Of a DNA stretch of 64,000 nucleotides, positions 9,378 through 22,320 are shown in pieces. A program made the translations under genes and the position numbers. Each line of letters opens with the position of its first letter. Position 1 is the stretch's first letter. The notes beneath the pieces were generated by a model. The model worked only from the letters and a program-made list of their open reading frames with translations, had not been told where the DNA came from and searched no databases. The stretch is from Leptidea sinapis (Eukaryota > Arthropoda > Insecta > Lepidoptera > Pieridae). The stretch spans positions 3,162,001 through 3,226,000 of the forward strand of contig NC_066275.1 of assembly GCF_905404315.1 (NCBI RefSeq). The letters run 5' to 3'.

Positions 9378-12300
9378 GTGGAGGAACATCCCGCGGGAGG
9401 CAGTGCGACCCAAAACTAAAACGGAGACCTAAGGACACCAACGACAATTAATGCCGAAACATCTTAACGGCCACGACAGCTCTGACAAGAGTGACCGATT
9501 GAGAAGAATTTTAAATACTGAATAATAATTTTTCATTTTTTTGTTTCAATATTTTACTCCGCAAAATCTTCAAAACATGAGTTTGATACTGTGATAAGCA
9601 GTATAAAACCAGATTAAACCAAAACACAAGCCGCTAACTTATAATTAGGAAACCTAAAAGCATACCTTGTAAGAGCCACTGAAGAGTCCCGCGATAAATT
9701 ACATTAAATGGAAAATTAATTAAATCCGAAAGCGGACACGCCGGCTCTAAACCTTTTCCGAGAGAATTTAATGAAATTCATAACTTTTTAAGAGTCGGCT
9801 CGATTGCGTATCTTCTTAAAAAATTTGTTGACTCGTTATTACAATTTGGAATTTATTTATATTTTGTACGTTTTTAACTTCAAACAACTTTAAGGATTTT
9901 ATCATGATATTGCAGATGGGCATATTTATGTTTGGAAATAGATACTCCCTCAATATATTATATTATGTGAAGGAATATATTCTTAAATTAAAGGATATTC
10001 TTTTAAAAAATATAAAGTATACCCTAAGATGACGTAGACAGGAATAATGCTCAGTAAAGAAAATGTCTGGATCTAAAATGACTTTACAATGTCTGCGGCA
10101 ACAACCACGTGGGCATGATATATGCATAAAAAACCTATTTAGGAAGGAATGAAGCTCTTTGAATTATTGTTTCATATAAATACAAACACAATAAACCTCA
10201 ATATTCTGAGCCGAATTCGGGAGACATCCATAAAAACGATACACAGTGTGATATCTATTCCGACTGCCACGATATACCGTCTTAGTAAACTTCATTTTAA
10301 ATTAACAGATAAGATATATTAGTTCGATAGCTAAAATAATTTTATAAGCGGTAGATGAAGTAGCGGGCACATTATACTAATGAACTAGCAGTGCGCGCGA
10401 CTTAGATCTATCTCAGCAAGTTATTACAAAATGAAATATGACTTTGTTACCTAGTATAACATATTACATCTGCTGCATGTTCGGACACGGTATAGAATTG
10501 ATAGGAAGATCATTTGCATAAGTGAAGTCACCTAACGTCCAAATTCGATACTCCTCTGTAATGTAGAGTTTAGCCTTGTGCTTTTCGTGGTATTATTAGG
10601 TTAAGGTACACAACGTCTTTCATAAAAAAGAACATCACACTGGCTGCTACATGTCAAAATGTCTGACCCTCGTGGATTTCGAGCACATTTGGAGAATTTT
10701 CGGAGATTTCTTTAAAAGATAATGGGTATGCTATACACTATTTTTTACTTATTTTTCGCTTAATAGATAAGATGGAAGGGATGTCGTTTCGACAATTGCC
10801 TCATGTGCTACTAAGATGATTTCATTTAATAGAAATGGTGAATAAATGCAATTTTCCAAAAATATCATTACCTTTTGTCAATCAAAAGCAATTCATTTGT
10901 TATTCAATGCATTTCCATTCGTTTAAGAGCTGAAATCAAGATCGATGTTGAATGAAATACAATCCGAGCGGAGAATGAAACTTTCAACGAATATAATGTG
11001 AATATACATCACGCTTTCAAATTTAATAGTTATTAACGGATTAATATTCTGTGGATTTATTTTAACTGTATTGTTTGTCGAGAGTATTTAAAAGTTGAAT
11101 ATAGAAAAGTGTAATGAATGTGTCATCTGGTATCTTCTGATGAGAACATTTAATTTTATAAAAGTCTATTGATTTTCAAAATTTTAAATATAAAAGTAAG
11201 TAGCCATCGAATCAATAAAATTTTTCTTATTTCTTAAGTCGCTATTATGCTATAAGAATAAACTGCAGTGATTTATAACCGACTTCAAAATGGAGGAGGT
11301 TTTCAATTCGATCGGTGTTTTTGTATGTACACCGATTATGATGAGATTTATGATCCGATTGACATGAGCCATCTTTAGTTTGATGCAGAATGTCTGACAT
11401 TTGGTCCCATATAAAAATGACATAATTTGGCCCAGTACTTTTCAATTTATGAAATATTAATGATAGGTAGTATTTTATTAATATGAAAGGTATCAGGTTT
11501 GCATTAGAAGTGTATTAAATTAAATCTTTATTTAGTTATTTTAAACTTTTCAGTTTTTTTAAGCCCAGTTGTTTATAATTATATGCAATAACATCTTTAT
11601 CATGTCGTATAGACGCCGATACTTTAAACAAGTACCTTTTTACCATAACTTCAGACGGTGAAAATATCTAGCAAGTTAATAATTGGGGAGTATTTATAAA
11701 ATATGCCCCTACATAAAGAAAAGTGTTTCTTGTTCATATAAGTATGCAAATTTAGCAGCTACAAAAATAAGCTTTTCTAAGTCAAAATCACGAGATGACC
11801 CAATTACAACAGAAATGAAATTCGGTCACAATTAATGATCGAATATGAATCAATGAAGAGCCGTCGCGTCGGGTAATCCCCGCGCAATAAATAACGCGGA
11901 ATCAGTGCTTCGACCCAGTAAGACCCACCACGGCCCACCGGCCCATAAAGTTTGACAAACGAGACATTTATACCCTGAATCGACTACTAATGGATTTGTA
12001 AGCCTGTTCATAAAGTATCTTACGTTTGATAATACAAATTAAATCAATTTATCGGCAACGTTACAATGCATTGTTTTATCATAATAAAACGTCCGGAACA
12101 AAATTGCTTTTAGATCCTATTTAATCACAGTTTTAGAAACAACAATTTAAATGACAAGAAAGAGTTTATTAGCCAAATAGAACTTCTTATAATTTTAAAT
12201 ATATTATATATTGAAAATGTACAAAAAGTATAAATATATAAATAAAAGTAAATTTACATTTTATTTTGTTTTAATATACTCAGACAAGCGGTGCTCTTAT

Positions 12301-12590
12301 CTCTTATGTCTGATTTATTATGTATGTGAAAATTATACTTTAAATTATTCACATCGGGCTTTTCGTTTAGAAGTTATAAAACAGGTACAAAAAAACCGGA
12401 AGTTAAATTTCACGGTTTGAACTAACTGTCCTACGTTTAGTCTATAAACACTAAATTACGTTAAATAATAGTTATTAAATTAAAAACTTTAAATATTTTG
12501 TATTTTTTATATTTAAAAACAATTTTTGCTGTTTTATAACATCCACGCGGACATAGTCACCGGCAGCAGCTAGTAATTTAAATAAAATAT
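9378..12590. other. Long AT-rich interval without a recognised gene
   Basis: At 11277-11400 there is a repeat beginning AACCGACTTCAAAATGGAGG (listed separately). A small GC-richer unique piece lies at 11870-11960. The rest is AT-rich, and its short frames look random. Confidence 0.45.
11277..11405 (+). repeat. AACCGACTTC-type interspersed repeat fragment
   Basis: The segment AACCGACTTCAAAATGGAGG followed by TTCAATTCGATCGG is a pattern I recall as widely dispersed in insect genomes. Similar first bases occur at 50.2 kb in an inverted-repeat element, but the two diverge after about 14 bases. The class is uncertain. Confidence 0.45.
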
Positions 12591-12690
12591 TTTTAAAGGA
12601 TATATTTGCACAATAGGTTTTTGCGTTAAAGCTACATTTTTATTATTATTTTCTTTAACCCGATGTTTCGTAACCTTTGCATATCATCAT
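12591..12690 (-). mobile_element. Penelope-like element, 3'-end fragment
   Basis: On the minus strand it reads GAAACATCGGGTTAA followed by an (AAT)n-like linker and AAATGTAGCTTTAACGC. This parallels the right end of the PLE at 27.94-27.99 kb and the copy at 30.9 kb. It is short and diverged. Confidence 0.5.
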
Positions 12691-12696
12691 CATTTT

Positions 12697-13016
12697 ACCA
12701 GTGGGAGGCTCCTTTGTACAGGAAGCCGGCTAGATTGTCGGTACCACAACAGCGCCTATTTCTGGTGTGAAGCAGTAATGTGTAAACATTACTGTGTTTC
12801 GGTCTGAAGGGCGCCGTAGCTAGTGAAATTACTGGGCAAATAAGACTTAACATCTTATGTCTCAAGGTGCAATTAACGAGCGCAATTGTAGTGCCGTACA
12901 AAATATTTGGGTTTTTCAAGAATCCTGAGTGGCACTGCATTGTAATGGGTAGGGCGTATCAATTACCATCAGGTGAACATCCTGCTCGTCTCGTCCGTTA
13001 TTTTCATTTAAAAAAA
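12697..13016 (+). mobile_element. Short A-tailed SINE-like element, copy 2
   Basis: It has the sharp family start ACCAGTGGGAGGCTCC and ends in the family 3' tract and A-tail. It carries a small insertion near 12870 (GTGCAATTAACGAG). Confidence 0.88.
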
Positions 13017-13998
13017 TCATGTTTTCGGGGGGGCTGAAAGCGAACTTCTGTATTTAAATATGTCTCACTCACGTTAAAAATATATTAGCAAGTAGTTAAA
13101 TACTATAAGCAGCTAGTTATGTCTATAATAATATGAAGTTATGCGTATTAATAAATATAAACACAATATTGTAGTTTTTTTCCATATTTATTTAGCATAA
13201 ACTGCATAGTATCGGACCGAGAGCGAACAAAGGGGATATTAATCAAATCCTTTTATCAACAGTTTACTATTGACGTAAAACTACTTAGGCAAATAGTGCT
13301 CGACCTGCTAAATCTCGGAATCCATTGGTATTAGCTGAGGTAAGCAGCTTTGATTTTACATCCCCTCTTACGACTTGCACAGCGTTAAGTCTAAAAGTGT
13401 TTAATTGTAAAGTATTGATTGCGGCGAGGTTTGCAGAAGCATGCAAAGTTGAAGCGGCTCCGAGCGATGTTGTAAATGCAAATCGGCCCGTGAGCTGTTA
13501 AGCCAAAGTGGGACGGAGCAGATGACGTCACTCGGAGCGGACGCCTAATGGATTATTCTTTAATGGGTGAGATTAATTGAGGTATATTTATGATAATTTT
13601 CTAAAAACGCAAGTATATCCGTTGCTATATTGTCAACTCGGCTGTTATAACTAGAGCACCTGGTGTATTGCAAAATATTTATATCACCTGCTGCTAGTAA
13701 CTGGTTTATGAATATTTTTACTATGGATTATGAAGACAGAAGAGTGAACATATCACTAATTGGTAAGTGTACCCGCTATTGTTAATGGTTGGCCATACCG
13801 ACCTGGAAACGCCGTGCTGCGAAGTCGAGAACTTGTACGTAGAAAAAAGTTTCTTGATAACCGCATTGTGGAAGAATAACTAACACACATCACATATGAT
13901 ATGAAAGCAAGGAGTCTCCTAGTACAGGTGCTATATTACTTAAAAGGAGGCACTTATAATAAATATTGATGAATATACTTGGTAAGTGCCTAAGGTAC
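13017..13998. other. Unassigned DNA with a GC-richer unique block
   Basis: The block at about 13390-13560 is not recognisably repetitive. It holds a palindromic TGACGTCA at about 13525, the core of a CRE/ATF-type site. This is a candidate for conserved non-coding DNA and cannot be judged without alignment. Confidence 0.35.
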
Positions 13999-14233
13999 AT
14001 GGCAGTGGGCAGGGCACATAGTTCGACGGACAGATGGCCGTTGGGGCAGTAAAATCCTCAAATGGCGACCACGTACCGGAAGACGCAGTGTTGGTAGGCA
14101 CCCTACAAGATGAACCGACGATCTGGTCAATGATCAATACGTTGGATGAAGGCAGCGCAGGACCGATCGTCGTGGAAATTTTGGGGGAGGTGTTTGTCCA
14201 GCAGTGGATGTCTTCCGGCTGATGATGATGATA
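13999..14233 (+). mobile_element. RTE-type non-LTR retrotransposon, 3' coding fragment
   Basis: The plus strand encodes a GHIVRRTDGRWG-like start, an R-x-RPPTRWTDDL-like middle (broken by a small deletion near 14098-14125) and a terminal EVFVQQWMSSG before TGATGATGATGAT. These mark the C-terminus of the endonuclease-reverse transcriptase family known in butterflies as RTE. Only about 75 codons remain, with frame breaks. Confidence 0.8.
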
Positions 14234-16171
14234 CTTGGTAATGAGAATAGACATTTTTTATTTGTATTTTGTACATTCAGTTGTTAAGGATGATTTAAGT
14301 TTAACACTTCAAAAGCTAGGTATTAGTCATATTTTGTTTCATCATACTATCGTTAGATATACCAACACGAAGACCATAAAAGATCATGGCGACCGCGTGC
14401 TGTTTGAACTAAAAAGACTATCAAAGCCGAAATTCGTCGAAACCTTAAAAGTAAATAGAAAATTATATCGCAAGAAATGAAGATTTCCGGTAGATTTTTT
14501 TTGTGTATATGCCACGGTAGGACCACCAGTTATAATCTTTTTTAAAACAAGAGTTCGACTGCTGTTCTACAAAGACATGCTGATATCGAGACGCTTAAGA
14601 ATTATCTAGAATAAGCAGTTGTTAAATTGCACATGTTGAATAGTGGAGTAATCCATAGATTAAAAGCCTGCATAAAAACAAAAGCTGAAGAGATTTTTTT
14701 TTTATTAATTGGGGAGGCTTCACTTAATAAATTCGAAATAAGTTTTATAAAGATTATATGACGCCAGAAAAAAAACATTGCGTGCGTACAAAGTACACAT
14801 GTCAGAAGTGAAACCTGCATGGTGCATGAACCTCTAAACTGCATATGAATTCCTGGTACGTGTTGCTAGGGTTACACATGATTTCAACCGCTATGAAAGA
14901 CCTTCCTACCACCACTAATATATATAATAATATGTTCTCCTGGTGTCTATGTAGTAATACGTCGTACGCTTAGAGTCAGAATATATTAAGTTATACTCGC
15001 GCCATACTTAAGACTATCTCTTCTTTAACTATGATCGCCTCGTACCAAAACATTGTATTATGCTTCTTATCTCCCATGTTAAATATTATGAATTGATGTG
15101 ACTGCTATTTTTACCGTCTCTTTTTCGTTTCATCGACTTTCAAATCACAACGATGATAAAGAAGTTTTCACTTCAATAGTATGCATATTTCTGTCTCATT
15201 CTTTGCCGGCTTCATCCTACACATTTTTGTATTTGTGTCTCTTACCTGTCGTTGTTTCCGTTGCATCCGGTTTGAAATCACAACGATTCTAAAGAAGTTT
15301 CACTTCAAAATGTATTTTATTATATTTTATATTAATAAAACTTATAGCTAGATTAAAAATGCTTCCACTATTAATAAATTAAGATAGTATGCATTGTTGT
15401 CATCCTAGAATATTCATTATCAAAGCACTCAATAAATGAACTGTCAGCAGAACTAGCAGTTAATCTGAATGATGCCAACAGAAGAAAGCAACAGGGTGCA
15501 AAGTTAGAAACATTTGACAAATTCTTTATCATTCAAACTACAACCTTATTCTCTGATATCAAAGTTTGATTCAGCACGACGAGGGCGTATTGTGTCCCTG
15601 CGAAAGGGGAAGTGAAGCAGACAAAAAGAACTTGTCAAAAACAATCTCTCAAATGAATGAACGCTTTTAAGGATAATTATAGAGTGTGTCAGTGTCGGAA
15701 ATTACAAAACTCAATTTGTATTGTGCGAGCGAAAGATGATAATTGATATAATATATATATTATTATAACACATATTATATGCTGCTGCGAATTAATTCTT
15801 ATGGCATATTTAGTGATTGAATTTGATAGTATTAAAAGAAACAAATGTAATGCCACGCCTTTTATGAAAGTAATGTATTGAAAAAAGCATTATTGGGTAC
15901 AAACCTATTATAACACTACAGCAATATACTTTGGGGTTTTTTTTTAAATTTAAATACGTATGTCACTTGTAATAATATACCATCTTATTACAAAAGTGTG
16001 AAAAAAATAAAGAATTTGTCAAGTAATTTAGATTTTATTAAAAAAAAACAAATCTTATCCCTTTTAAAGTTTTAGTAAAGATATAGAATAATAATATGGA
16101 ATAACCTTAAAAATGTTTATTAAAACCTGGATGAAGTATTTGTGGATTTGTGGAATTTTCATTTAAAGCAT
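14234..16171. other. Unassigned DNA with a direct-repeat pair
   Basis: The segments at about 15136-15176 and 15268-15310 repeat TTTGAAATCACAACGAT followed by AAAGAAGTTTCACTTCAA with small changes, about 130 bp apart. Nothing else was recognised. The 81-codon frame at 14235-14480 lacks a domain. Confidence 0.4.
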
Positions 16172-16484
16172 ACCAGTGGGAGGCTCCTTTGCACCGGATG
16201 CCGGCTAGATTATGGGTACCACAACGGCGCCTATTTTTGCCGTGAAGCATTAATGTGTAAGCATTACTGTGTTTCGCCTGAAGGGCGCCGTAGCTAGTGA
16301 AATTACTGGGTAAATGAGACTTAAAATCTTATGTCTCAAGGTGACGAGCGCAATTGTGGTGCCGCTCAGAATTTTTGAGTTTTTCAAGAATCCTGAGCGG
16401 CACTGCATTGTAATGGGCAGGGCGTATCAATTACCATCAGCTGAACGTCCTGCTCGTTTCGTCCCTTATTATCATAAAAAAAAA
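16172..16484 (+). mobile_element. Short A-tailed SINE-like element, copy 3
   Basis: A nearly complete copy: ACCAGTGGGAGGCTCC start, intact hairpin arms, and an A-rich tail (CATAAAAAAAAA). The tail runs into an A-rich simple sequence to about 16525. Confidence 0.9.
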
Positions 16485-17063
16485 TACAAAAACAACACCA
16501 CAAAAATACAACAACAAAATTCTTAAGTCTACTTATTTAGAAAGATAAATATAATTTACTTCAATATACATTGATATTATAATTACTTTAAGTTATTTAT
16601 TTCCTTAAATAACCAATCTTTATTTAATATCATTCTTTTTAAAATATCATAATATATCCCGACGTTTATTAGCTAATGCTCCAATTATCGTGGAAGGGCG
16701 GTGGAAACCAAGTCCGTTACAATTCAGTTATCGTAACACGAATCTATAAAAGTTTTCGTAAGTAATATGTAATGCTCGCTTCAACGGAAGAAATTAGAAT
16801 TAAACGATTTCGTAGCGTAGAGTTTGAACGTAGCTAACAACTTACTACATTTACTACGTCGTAGCTACAAAGGCTACGCTTAATGAATCTATATTGCAAG
16901 CTACGCTTCGATGCCATATAATATTTTATGTTGTAATATATTTTTTAAGACTTTACGTATTAATACTAATTACCACTAATATTATAAGATACGAGTGTGA
17001 CTGTAATAAAAGAAGCTCGACAGACCAAGAACCATTGAACTATTTTTAATATTTCAAAACATC
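16485..17063. other. AT-rich DNA containing a CTACG/CGTAG cluster
   Basis: Between about 16805 and 16915 CTACG and its complement CGTAG recur many times in both directions, as in decayed nested inverted repeats. A smaller cluster is at 47.46-47.51 kb. Confidence 0.45.
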
Positions 17064-17149
17064 CGCGCGCATTTTTCTAAAAGGCCGGCACCGCTCCTGT
17101 GATTCCTCTGGTGTTGCAAGGAATGTGGTCGGTGGTGATCACTTAAACA
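17064..17149 (+). mobile_element. Jockey-like LINE, 3' fragment
   Basis: Contains AAAGGCCGGCACCGCTCC, TGATTCCTCTGGTGTTGCAA and GGTGATCACTTAA. These are the last codons and 3' end of the LINE seen better at 26.1-26.4 and 28.7-29.1 kb. The final A-tail is missing. Confidence 0.75.
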
Positions 17150-18354
17150 TGTATTGTCGACATAAATATATTATAAAAATTACCAACACTTAGGTAGCAA
17201 AAAGCTGTGTGCAGAAAATCAAGTTCCAAATTCACCCGTTGAAGGCGATGACGGGCGGCTAAAAGCCGTGAAAGACTTAAAATAAACTTTCTCGATAATT
17301 CTATCATAAGCACAAAAATACACTGTCATAGAATTTGCTTTTAAATATTGAAATATAATAGCTGACTTGCACTGTACCTATTGAGCCAATATTTTCCTAG
17401 AACAGATTTTATTTAATGTTTTATATTATCAGATTTAGATAAAAAAAATTAAAGTGGCCTATAAACTTCTTGATGATTTTGCGAAAGTGACAACTATTTT
17501 ACCTGAGGTACAGGTAAAAAGATTCCGACACGCCTTTTCTGTTTCTGTAACGTAACGGAAATAAGTTTACTTTTTTCTTTACAAGACAAATCTTTTAATC
17601 AATAACATAATTTACATAATTTGTTAAGTAATGTTTGTCTGGATTTTTTAAGTATTTATTACTTTTTCCAAATCACTGAAGCGAGATGTGAAAACTACTG
17701 AATATTCAAAGCGAAAATATATTAAATTTATCCGAATAGCGTATTTAACCCGATATGAGTCGCTTACACAAACACAAATATCGCTCATCTCTTTAGTACA
17801 AAACTAATCCAATCCAAAATCAACTTTCAAACTCTAGAGTTATACTACACATTTGATTAACATGCGTATAAATAACAGTGGACATTACAATAGCCCTTGG
17901 TACAGCGTTTTCAAGGTTCTATTTTGCGTGTACACCAATAAAATATCCAATCGTAGTAGCCCGAAGCCATGGCCCGATATTGGGAATTTTCGCTGGGTCC
18001 TTTATACAAAATCTATTTCAGTTGGACAAAGTTCGATGGATTTTGACGAAAAAAGTGTAAACAGGAACGTTGATCCGAATCTGTGATTCAAATCAGCACG
18101 AATACTATATAAAATGTTGCGTCGGAATTTGTTTGAAAAGAGAGCTCTTTTTTATGAGTGCGTTAAACGGATGTACATGTTAAATATATTTCGTATTGGA
18201 AATACAAATTGGTTTTAACTACGTTCATATAAAGTTTAAAGATTTGAAGTTTTTTGGACATGTACCAACAAACTTCTGTGGTCAGCTGTCAATAAACAGG
18301 GTGAGATATATATAGGACTAATAATGTTATGCTAGACCCAACTTAATCTTGTAT
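17150..18354. other. AT-rich DNA without a recognised feature
   Basis: No coding frame with a domain. Two overlapping frames of 60-77 codons at 17853-18086 are not supported by any motif. Confidence 0.4.
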
Positions 18355-18480
18355 CAGAATTCAGCGATTCAATATCTCCTGAGGATGCCTTGGAGAGACA
18401 ACAAAACATGTGTCAAACTTATTAATTCAGCGGAATTAACATTCAAGAAAACTTATAAAAAACATATTATGGATAATTAT
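18355..18480 (+). mobile_element. PLE-related tail with ribozyme-like motif, degraded copy
   Basis: Holds CTCCTGAGGATGCCT at 18376 and a degenerate 3' part of the motif (…CAAAACATGTGTC to 18414), followed by GCGGAATTAACATTCAAGAA and a TTATGGATAATT tail, which are the family's end sequences. The stem II pairing has decayed in this copy. Confidence 0.6.
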
Positions 18481-18559
18481 TTATTTAGATATTCGAAGAA
18501 GATCGCCTAATATTTAATTTGTTTGTAAAACGATGAAAATGTAAATCTTGATTTAAACG

Positions 18560-18710
18560 AGTGGCAATGCGTTTCTTGCTACTTCTACTTAGCTCAACCT
18601 CTTACGAAGTATCGGTAGATTCAATAAGAAAAAATAATTTTTGGACATTAATAAGTGTCATTTCCGTGACCAACATGGATAAAGTAATTTTGGTTTGATT
18701 TGATTTGATT
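18560..18710 (+). mobile_element. LINE 3' end with (TTTGA)n tail
   Basis: Runs from GCAATGCGTTTCTTGCTACT through GACATTAATAAGTGTCAT to a terminal TTTGATTTGATTTGATT. A pentanucleotide tail of this kind fits the 3' end of a non-LTR retrotransposon. A related piece is at 47.9 kb. Confidence 0.6.
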
Positions 18711-18749
18711 ACCTCATAGTATGAAATCACCGCGGCCTTTTCCTTTTAT

Positions 18750-18905
18750 TAATACCGCGTCGTACCAGTGAAATTACTGGGTTGATGGCTTATATCTTTC
18801 GACTCTATTTTGGATTTTTCGAGAATAGAGCATAGCATAGAGCAGAGCGCTCACTCACCATCAGATGAACTTCTTGCTCGTCTCGTCACGTTTTTTTATA
18901 AAAAA
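18750..18905 (+). mobile_element. Short A-tailed SINE-like element, copy 4 (partial)
   Basis: The 5' half is lost. The remainder keeps GTGAAATTACTGGG and the 3' tract CCATCAGATGAACTTCTTGC followed by TCGTCTCGTCACG and an A-tail. The hairpin region is replaced by unrelated sequence (GAGCATAGCATAGAGCAG). Confidence 0.7.
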
Positions 18906-20160
18906 GGCAATTCAAAAATCAAAGTAAATTTATTCTAGTGGTGGTGGAATTAATATTTCGTTAGCAACTGGTAGTGCAACAATGTTGAGTCTCCTCAACA
19001 TAAAGTACTACGAATACTTTAACAGCGGTTAAAAGCGGTAGTTAAAAGTAACATAACCCAAATTATATCAAAATCAAGTTTTTGTTTTTGTTGTAGACTA
19101 TTTGAGCTATTGCTATTGCTCTGAAAAAAAATAATAGGATGCACTCCGGGAGTGCCGGCAGAAGTGAAACACTAACGTTGTGCAATTTTTAATATTTTGG
19201 AAATGACGCTATTGTAGACAAAAACTACAATTTTAATTACATGAACACTTCAGAAGTATTACAATTATTTTACATTAAAAAGTTCATATCTCAGAAAAAT
19301 CAACTTTCATCCATATTTTCAACGACTGTCTTACAAATTTACGATCAAGTCCTATCATGACGCGAGTTTAACATTTTATACCTATCCCAAGAAAAGCGTT
19401 CAGCATTGCAAAACAAGTTATCATTTAACAAAAGCGATTTTTAACATATTTACAAACCAATATTTAAAAGTTTTCACTTTTCAATGAACCACTGCGACTA
19501 CTCTTAAAAATGTCTTCGCAAGATTATTCAATATATTTCTCAATACGTAATGACAATGATTTGATTCAATATAAAATCATTCAAAAGTGTTTTATAACGA
19601 AGTATAAATATCTCGTAGAATCAATTAACGTTCTCGTTCATCGCACATCAAACTTTTACAACGACGAAGTGTTTAAATCGGCTTTAAACGGCCATCAGCT
19701 AAAAATATTAAGCTGAGTTCATAAACGAGCGGAGCGAATTGCGGTTTAATTATTTCATGTGAATATTATTTTTGATAAATTGTTTACGCTTTTCAGCGAT
19801 ATGTAATATTTATAAAAAACTATATCTTCTTTTAGATAGACTTTGGCAGCTGTGAAAACGTAAAAAATTGAGTTTGGAGTTAACAAAATCATTAATACGT
19901 CTAGATAGACTATGTCCGCAAAATAACTCATTTTAGAGTTAACCTCTATTTTGAGCAATGCACGCACACTAACACAAAGTGTCATAAAATCGCCAGTAGG
20001 TATAAGACGAAGACGTAGCTTGTCACGCACACTAATGTATTAAACCTGGCCTGTTTTAATCGGTTATTTAGCAAGAGACTCTGTCTAGACGTATAAATTA
20101 TCTAAGGGTATCTTAATATGTACAAATGAGCCTTTGAAGATCATTACTGACAGTACAAAT
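18906..20160. other. AT-rich DNA without a recognised feature
   Basis: A 68-codon frame at 19510-19716 begins with ATG and is the least random-looking small frame here, but it matches no family I know and is flanked by AT-rich DNA. I do not call it a gene. Confidence 0.4.
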
Positions 20161-20465
20161 ACCAGTTGGAGGCTCCTTTGCACAGGATGCCGGCTACATT
20201 ATGGGTGGTAACGGCGCCTATTTCTGCCGTGTAGCAGTAATGTGTAAGCAATATTGTGTTTCGGTCTGAAGGGCGCCGTAGCTAGTGAAATTACTGGGCA
20301 AATGAGACTAAACATCTTATGTCTCAAGGTGACGAGCTCAATTGTAGTGCTGCTCAATTTTTTTGGGTTTTGCAAGAATCTTGTGCGGCACTGCATTGTA
20401 ATGGGCAGGGAGTATAAATTACCATCATCTGAACGTCCTGCTCGTCTCGCTCATTGTCATAAAAA
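20161..20465 (+). mobile_element. Short A-tailed SINE-like element, copy 5
   Basis: Starts ACCAGTTGGAGGCTCC and ends CTCGTCTCGCTCATTGTCATAAAAA. The internal length is close to full. A small deletion near 20205 removes part of the GGGTACCAC segment. Confidence 0.88.
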
Positions 20466-21016
20466 CATTCAATATGATTTTTTTTAAATAAAAGATGTAA
20501 CACGTAATATTATACATCTTTATTCATCAATAAACTTAATGATACAGTTACAGTTCTACAGAAAGTATCTCAAGTGCATATCATACCTTGATTACCGACC
20601 AGATATGATTGAAACAACGATACGAATTATTATTAGGAAAAGTCCCGCAGACGGTAATCTTATTATTGTTGAATATTGAGAGATTTATGTTTGATTGGAT
20701 TGAACTACCGCCATAAGGACCCCTGAGTACTACCGAGGTAGCTGGAAAAAATGTTTCATTTCTAAAAAAAACACACAACTTTCAAGTAACTTTAAAAAAC
20801 AATTCATATGTATGGGAATTATAAAAGAACAAATAATGAAAGAACTTTTTAAATTGATCTGTTCTTACGGAGATTCGCAAATCTATTAATTTAATTAAAT
20901 AATTTAAATAATATTCACACATTTTAACACAGACTATCTTGCCCCATACTTGAGCCTGTACTATGAATGCAAGACAACGATAAAGTTTGGAAACAAATTC
21001 AAAATCCATAATCTAA
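20466..21016. other. AT-rich DNA without a recognised feature
   Basis: No domain is readable in the short frames on either strand. Confidence 0.4.
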
Positions 21017-21334
21017 TATATATAATTCTCGTGACATGGTGTTAAGCATTGAACTCTTCCGAAACGGCTTGACCGATTCTCATGAAATTTTGAGTGCATA
21101 TTGGGTAGGTCTGAGAATCGGACAACATCTTTATTTCATTCCCCTAAATGTTAAGGGTGGTCCACACGAATTTTTATTTTTAATTTTTTTGACATTTTTT
21201 TTTAAATTTGTTTGATTATGAGTCAGCATTAAAAAATACATACAACTTCTAATTTTCACCCATATACGATCAACAGTAACTTTTGTATCGCAATTTTAAT
21301 ATCGGCAATACAACGTTTGCTGGGTCAGCTAGTA
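21017..21334 (-). repeat. CTAG-ended interspersed repeat, minus strand
   Basis: Its minus-strand head CTAGCTGACCCAGCAAACG lies at 21316-21334. Its other end (from 21017) reads TTCTCGTGACATGGTG. The interior carries AACGGCTTGACCGATTCTC and GTAGGTCTGAGAATCGG, as in the copies at 29.5 and 62.6 kb. It is among the most complete copies and ends about 10 bp from the Tc1 terminal repeat. Confidence 0.8.
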
Positions 21335-21559
21335 ATCATATAAATACACTCTTTTGCAAAAAGAAAAGGGGCACCTAGATAAATAACTTGTTTCTCTGGC
21401 ATCTTCAGATTTTTTCATTATTCTATGTAGCGAGTTTCTGTTAATTTCGTCATTACATTTTGATGGAACTAATAAAAAATGATTCCAGAGCCTAAGCAGC
21501 TAGTTGCGTATCTGTTCATAAAAAAGCAGGCTAAAAACTTAAGTATTTTTTATCATAAA

Positions 21560-22210
21560 AATAAAAAGTAAAAGTTTAATATCGAGTGTGGCTCCCTCTT
21601 GCTAAATGACAGCTTGTTATCGTCCGGGCATGCATCGATGCTATTCTTAATTGTTTCTTGTGGAATACGCTCGCACTGCGCAGCAATTACATATCTTATC
21701 TCCATGATGTTTTGCAGCTCTGCATCGATCTCACTCTTCGTTTTACGTTGAACTAAAGTAAACTATGTACCGGTGTGCATTCAAAGTGCCGTTTTCTATA
21801 AAGACTAACTCCGTAAGGTGCAATACATTTATCACTGCCCAAAACATAACTGAGCCTCCACCATATGGGTTCATTTCTTCAAAGCAAACTTCTGCGAAAC
21901 GTTCCCCTTGCCTTCGCAGTACTCGCAAACGTCAGTCCTCACCATATAGTGATATTCTGGCTTCATCCGAGAAAAGCACTACACCAGTCCTCTTCACATA
22001 ATTTTGATCGAAGCTAAGTTTAGCAACTCTGTGCTCGCAGAGGTTATTAAGGGGCTGGACTGTATATAATAATGGCAGCAAGAAACCTCCTCCTGACAGT
22101 CCATTAGCTGGTTTGCACACTTCTCAGTTCGTCTAGTGTCTTTTTGAGGACGACATAACAAGACTTGCGATTTTTAAATGCTTGGTGTTCACCAGGAAGT
22201 CACATTTAGC
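21560..22210 (-). pseudogene. Tc1-type transposase remnant (DDE superfamily)
   Basis: Minus-strand pieces in order: VVLFSDEARISLYGEDGRVR (with the first catalytic D in the FSDE segment), RRQGERFAEVCFEEMNPY, GGGSVMFWAVI, TELVFIENGTLNAHRYI, and, after a frame break, CERIPQETIKNSIDACP near 21640-21690. This order (catalytic D, Y/F-GGGS-W motif, then an IPQE-type C-terminus) is that of Tc1-like transposases. Stops and frame shifts separate the pieces, and the N-terminal DNA-binding region is not readable. It cannot make a working enzyme. Confidence 0.85.
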
Positions 22211-22320
22211 CTTTGGGACACATAACATTGACAAAAAGCCTTCATCAAGTAGTAGTAGTAGCTATAATTTTTCTCGCTATTATCGACCATTTTAGAGACC
22301 GCTAAATAATGGTATCGACA

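Noticed and set aside
19510..19716. 68-codon ATG frame with fairly balanced residues
   Set aside because: No family recognised and no evidence of splice sites or expression signals. Left as unproven.
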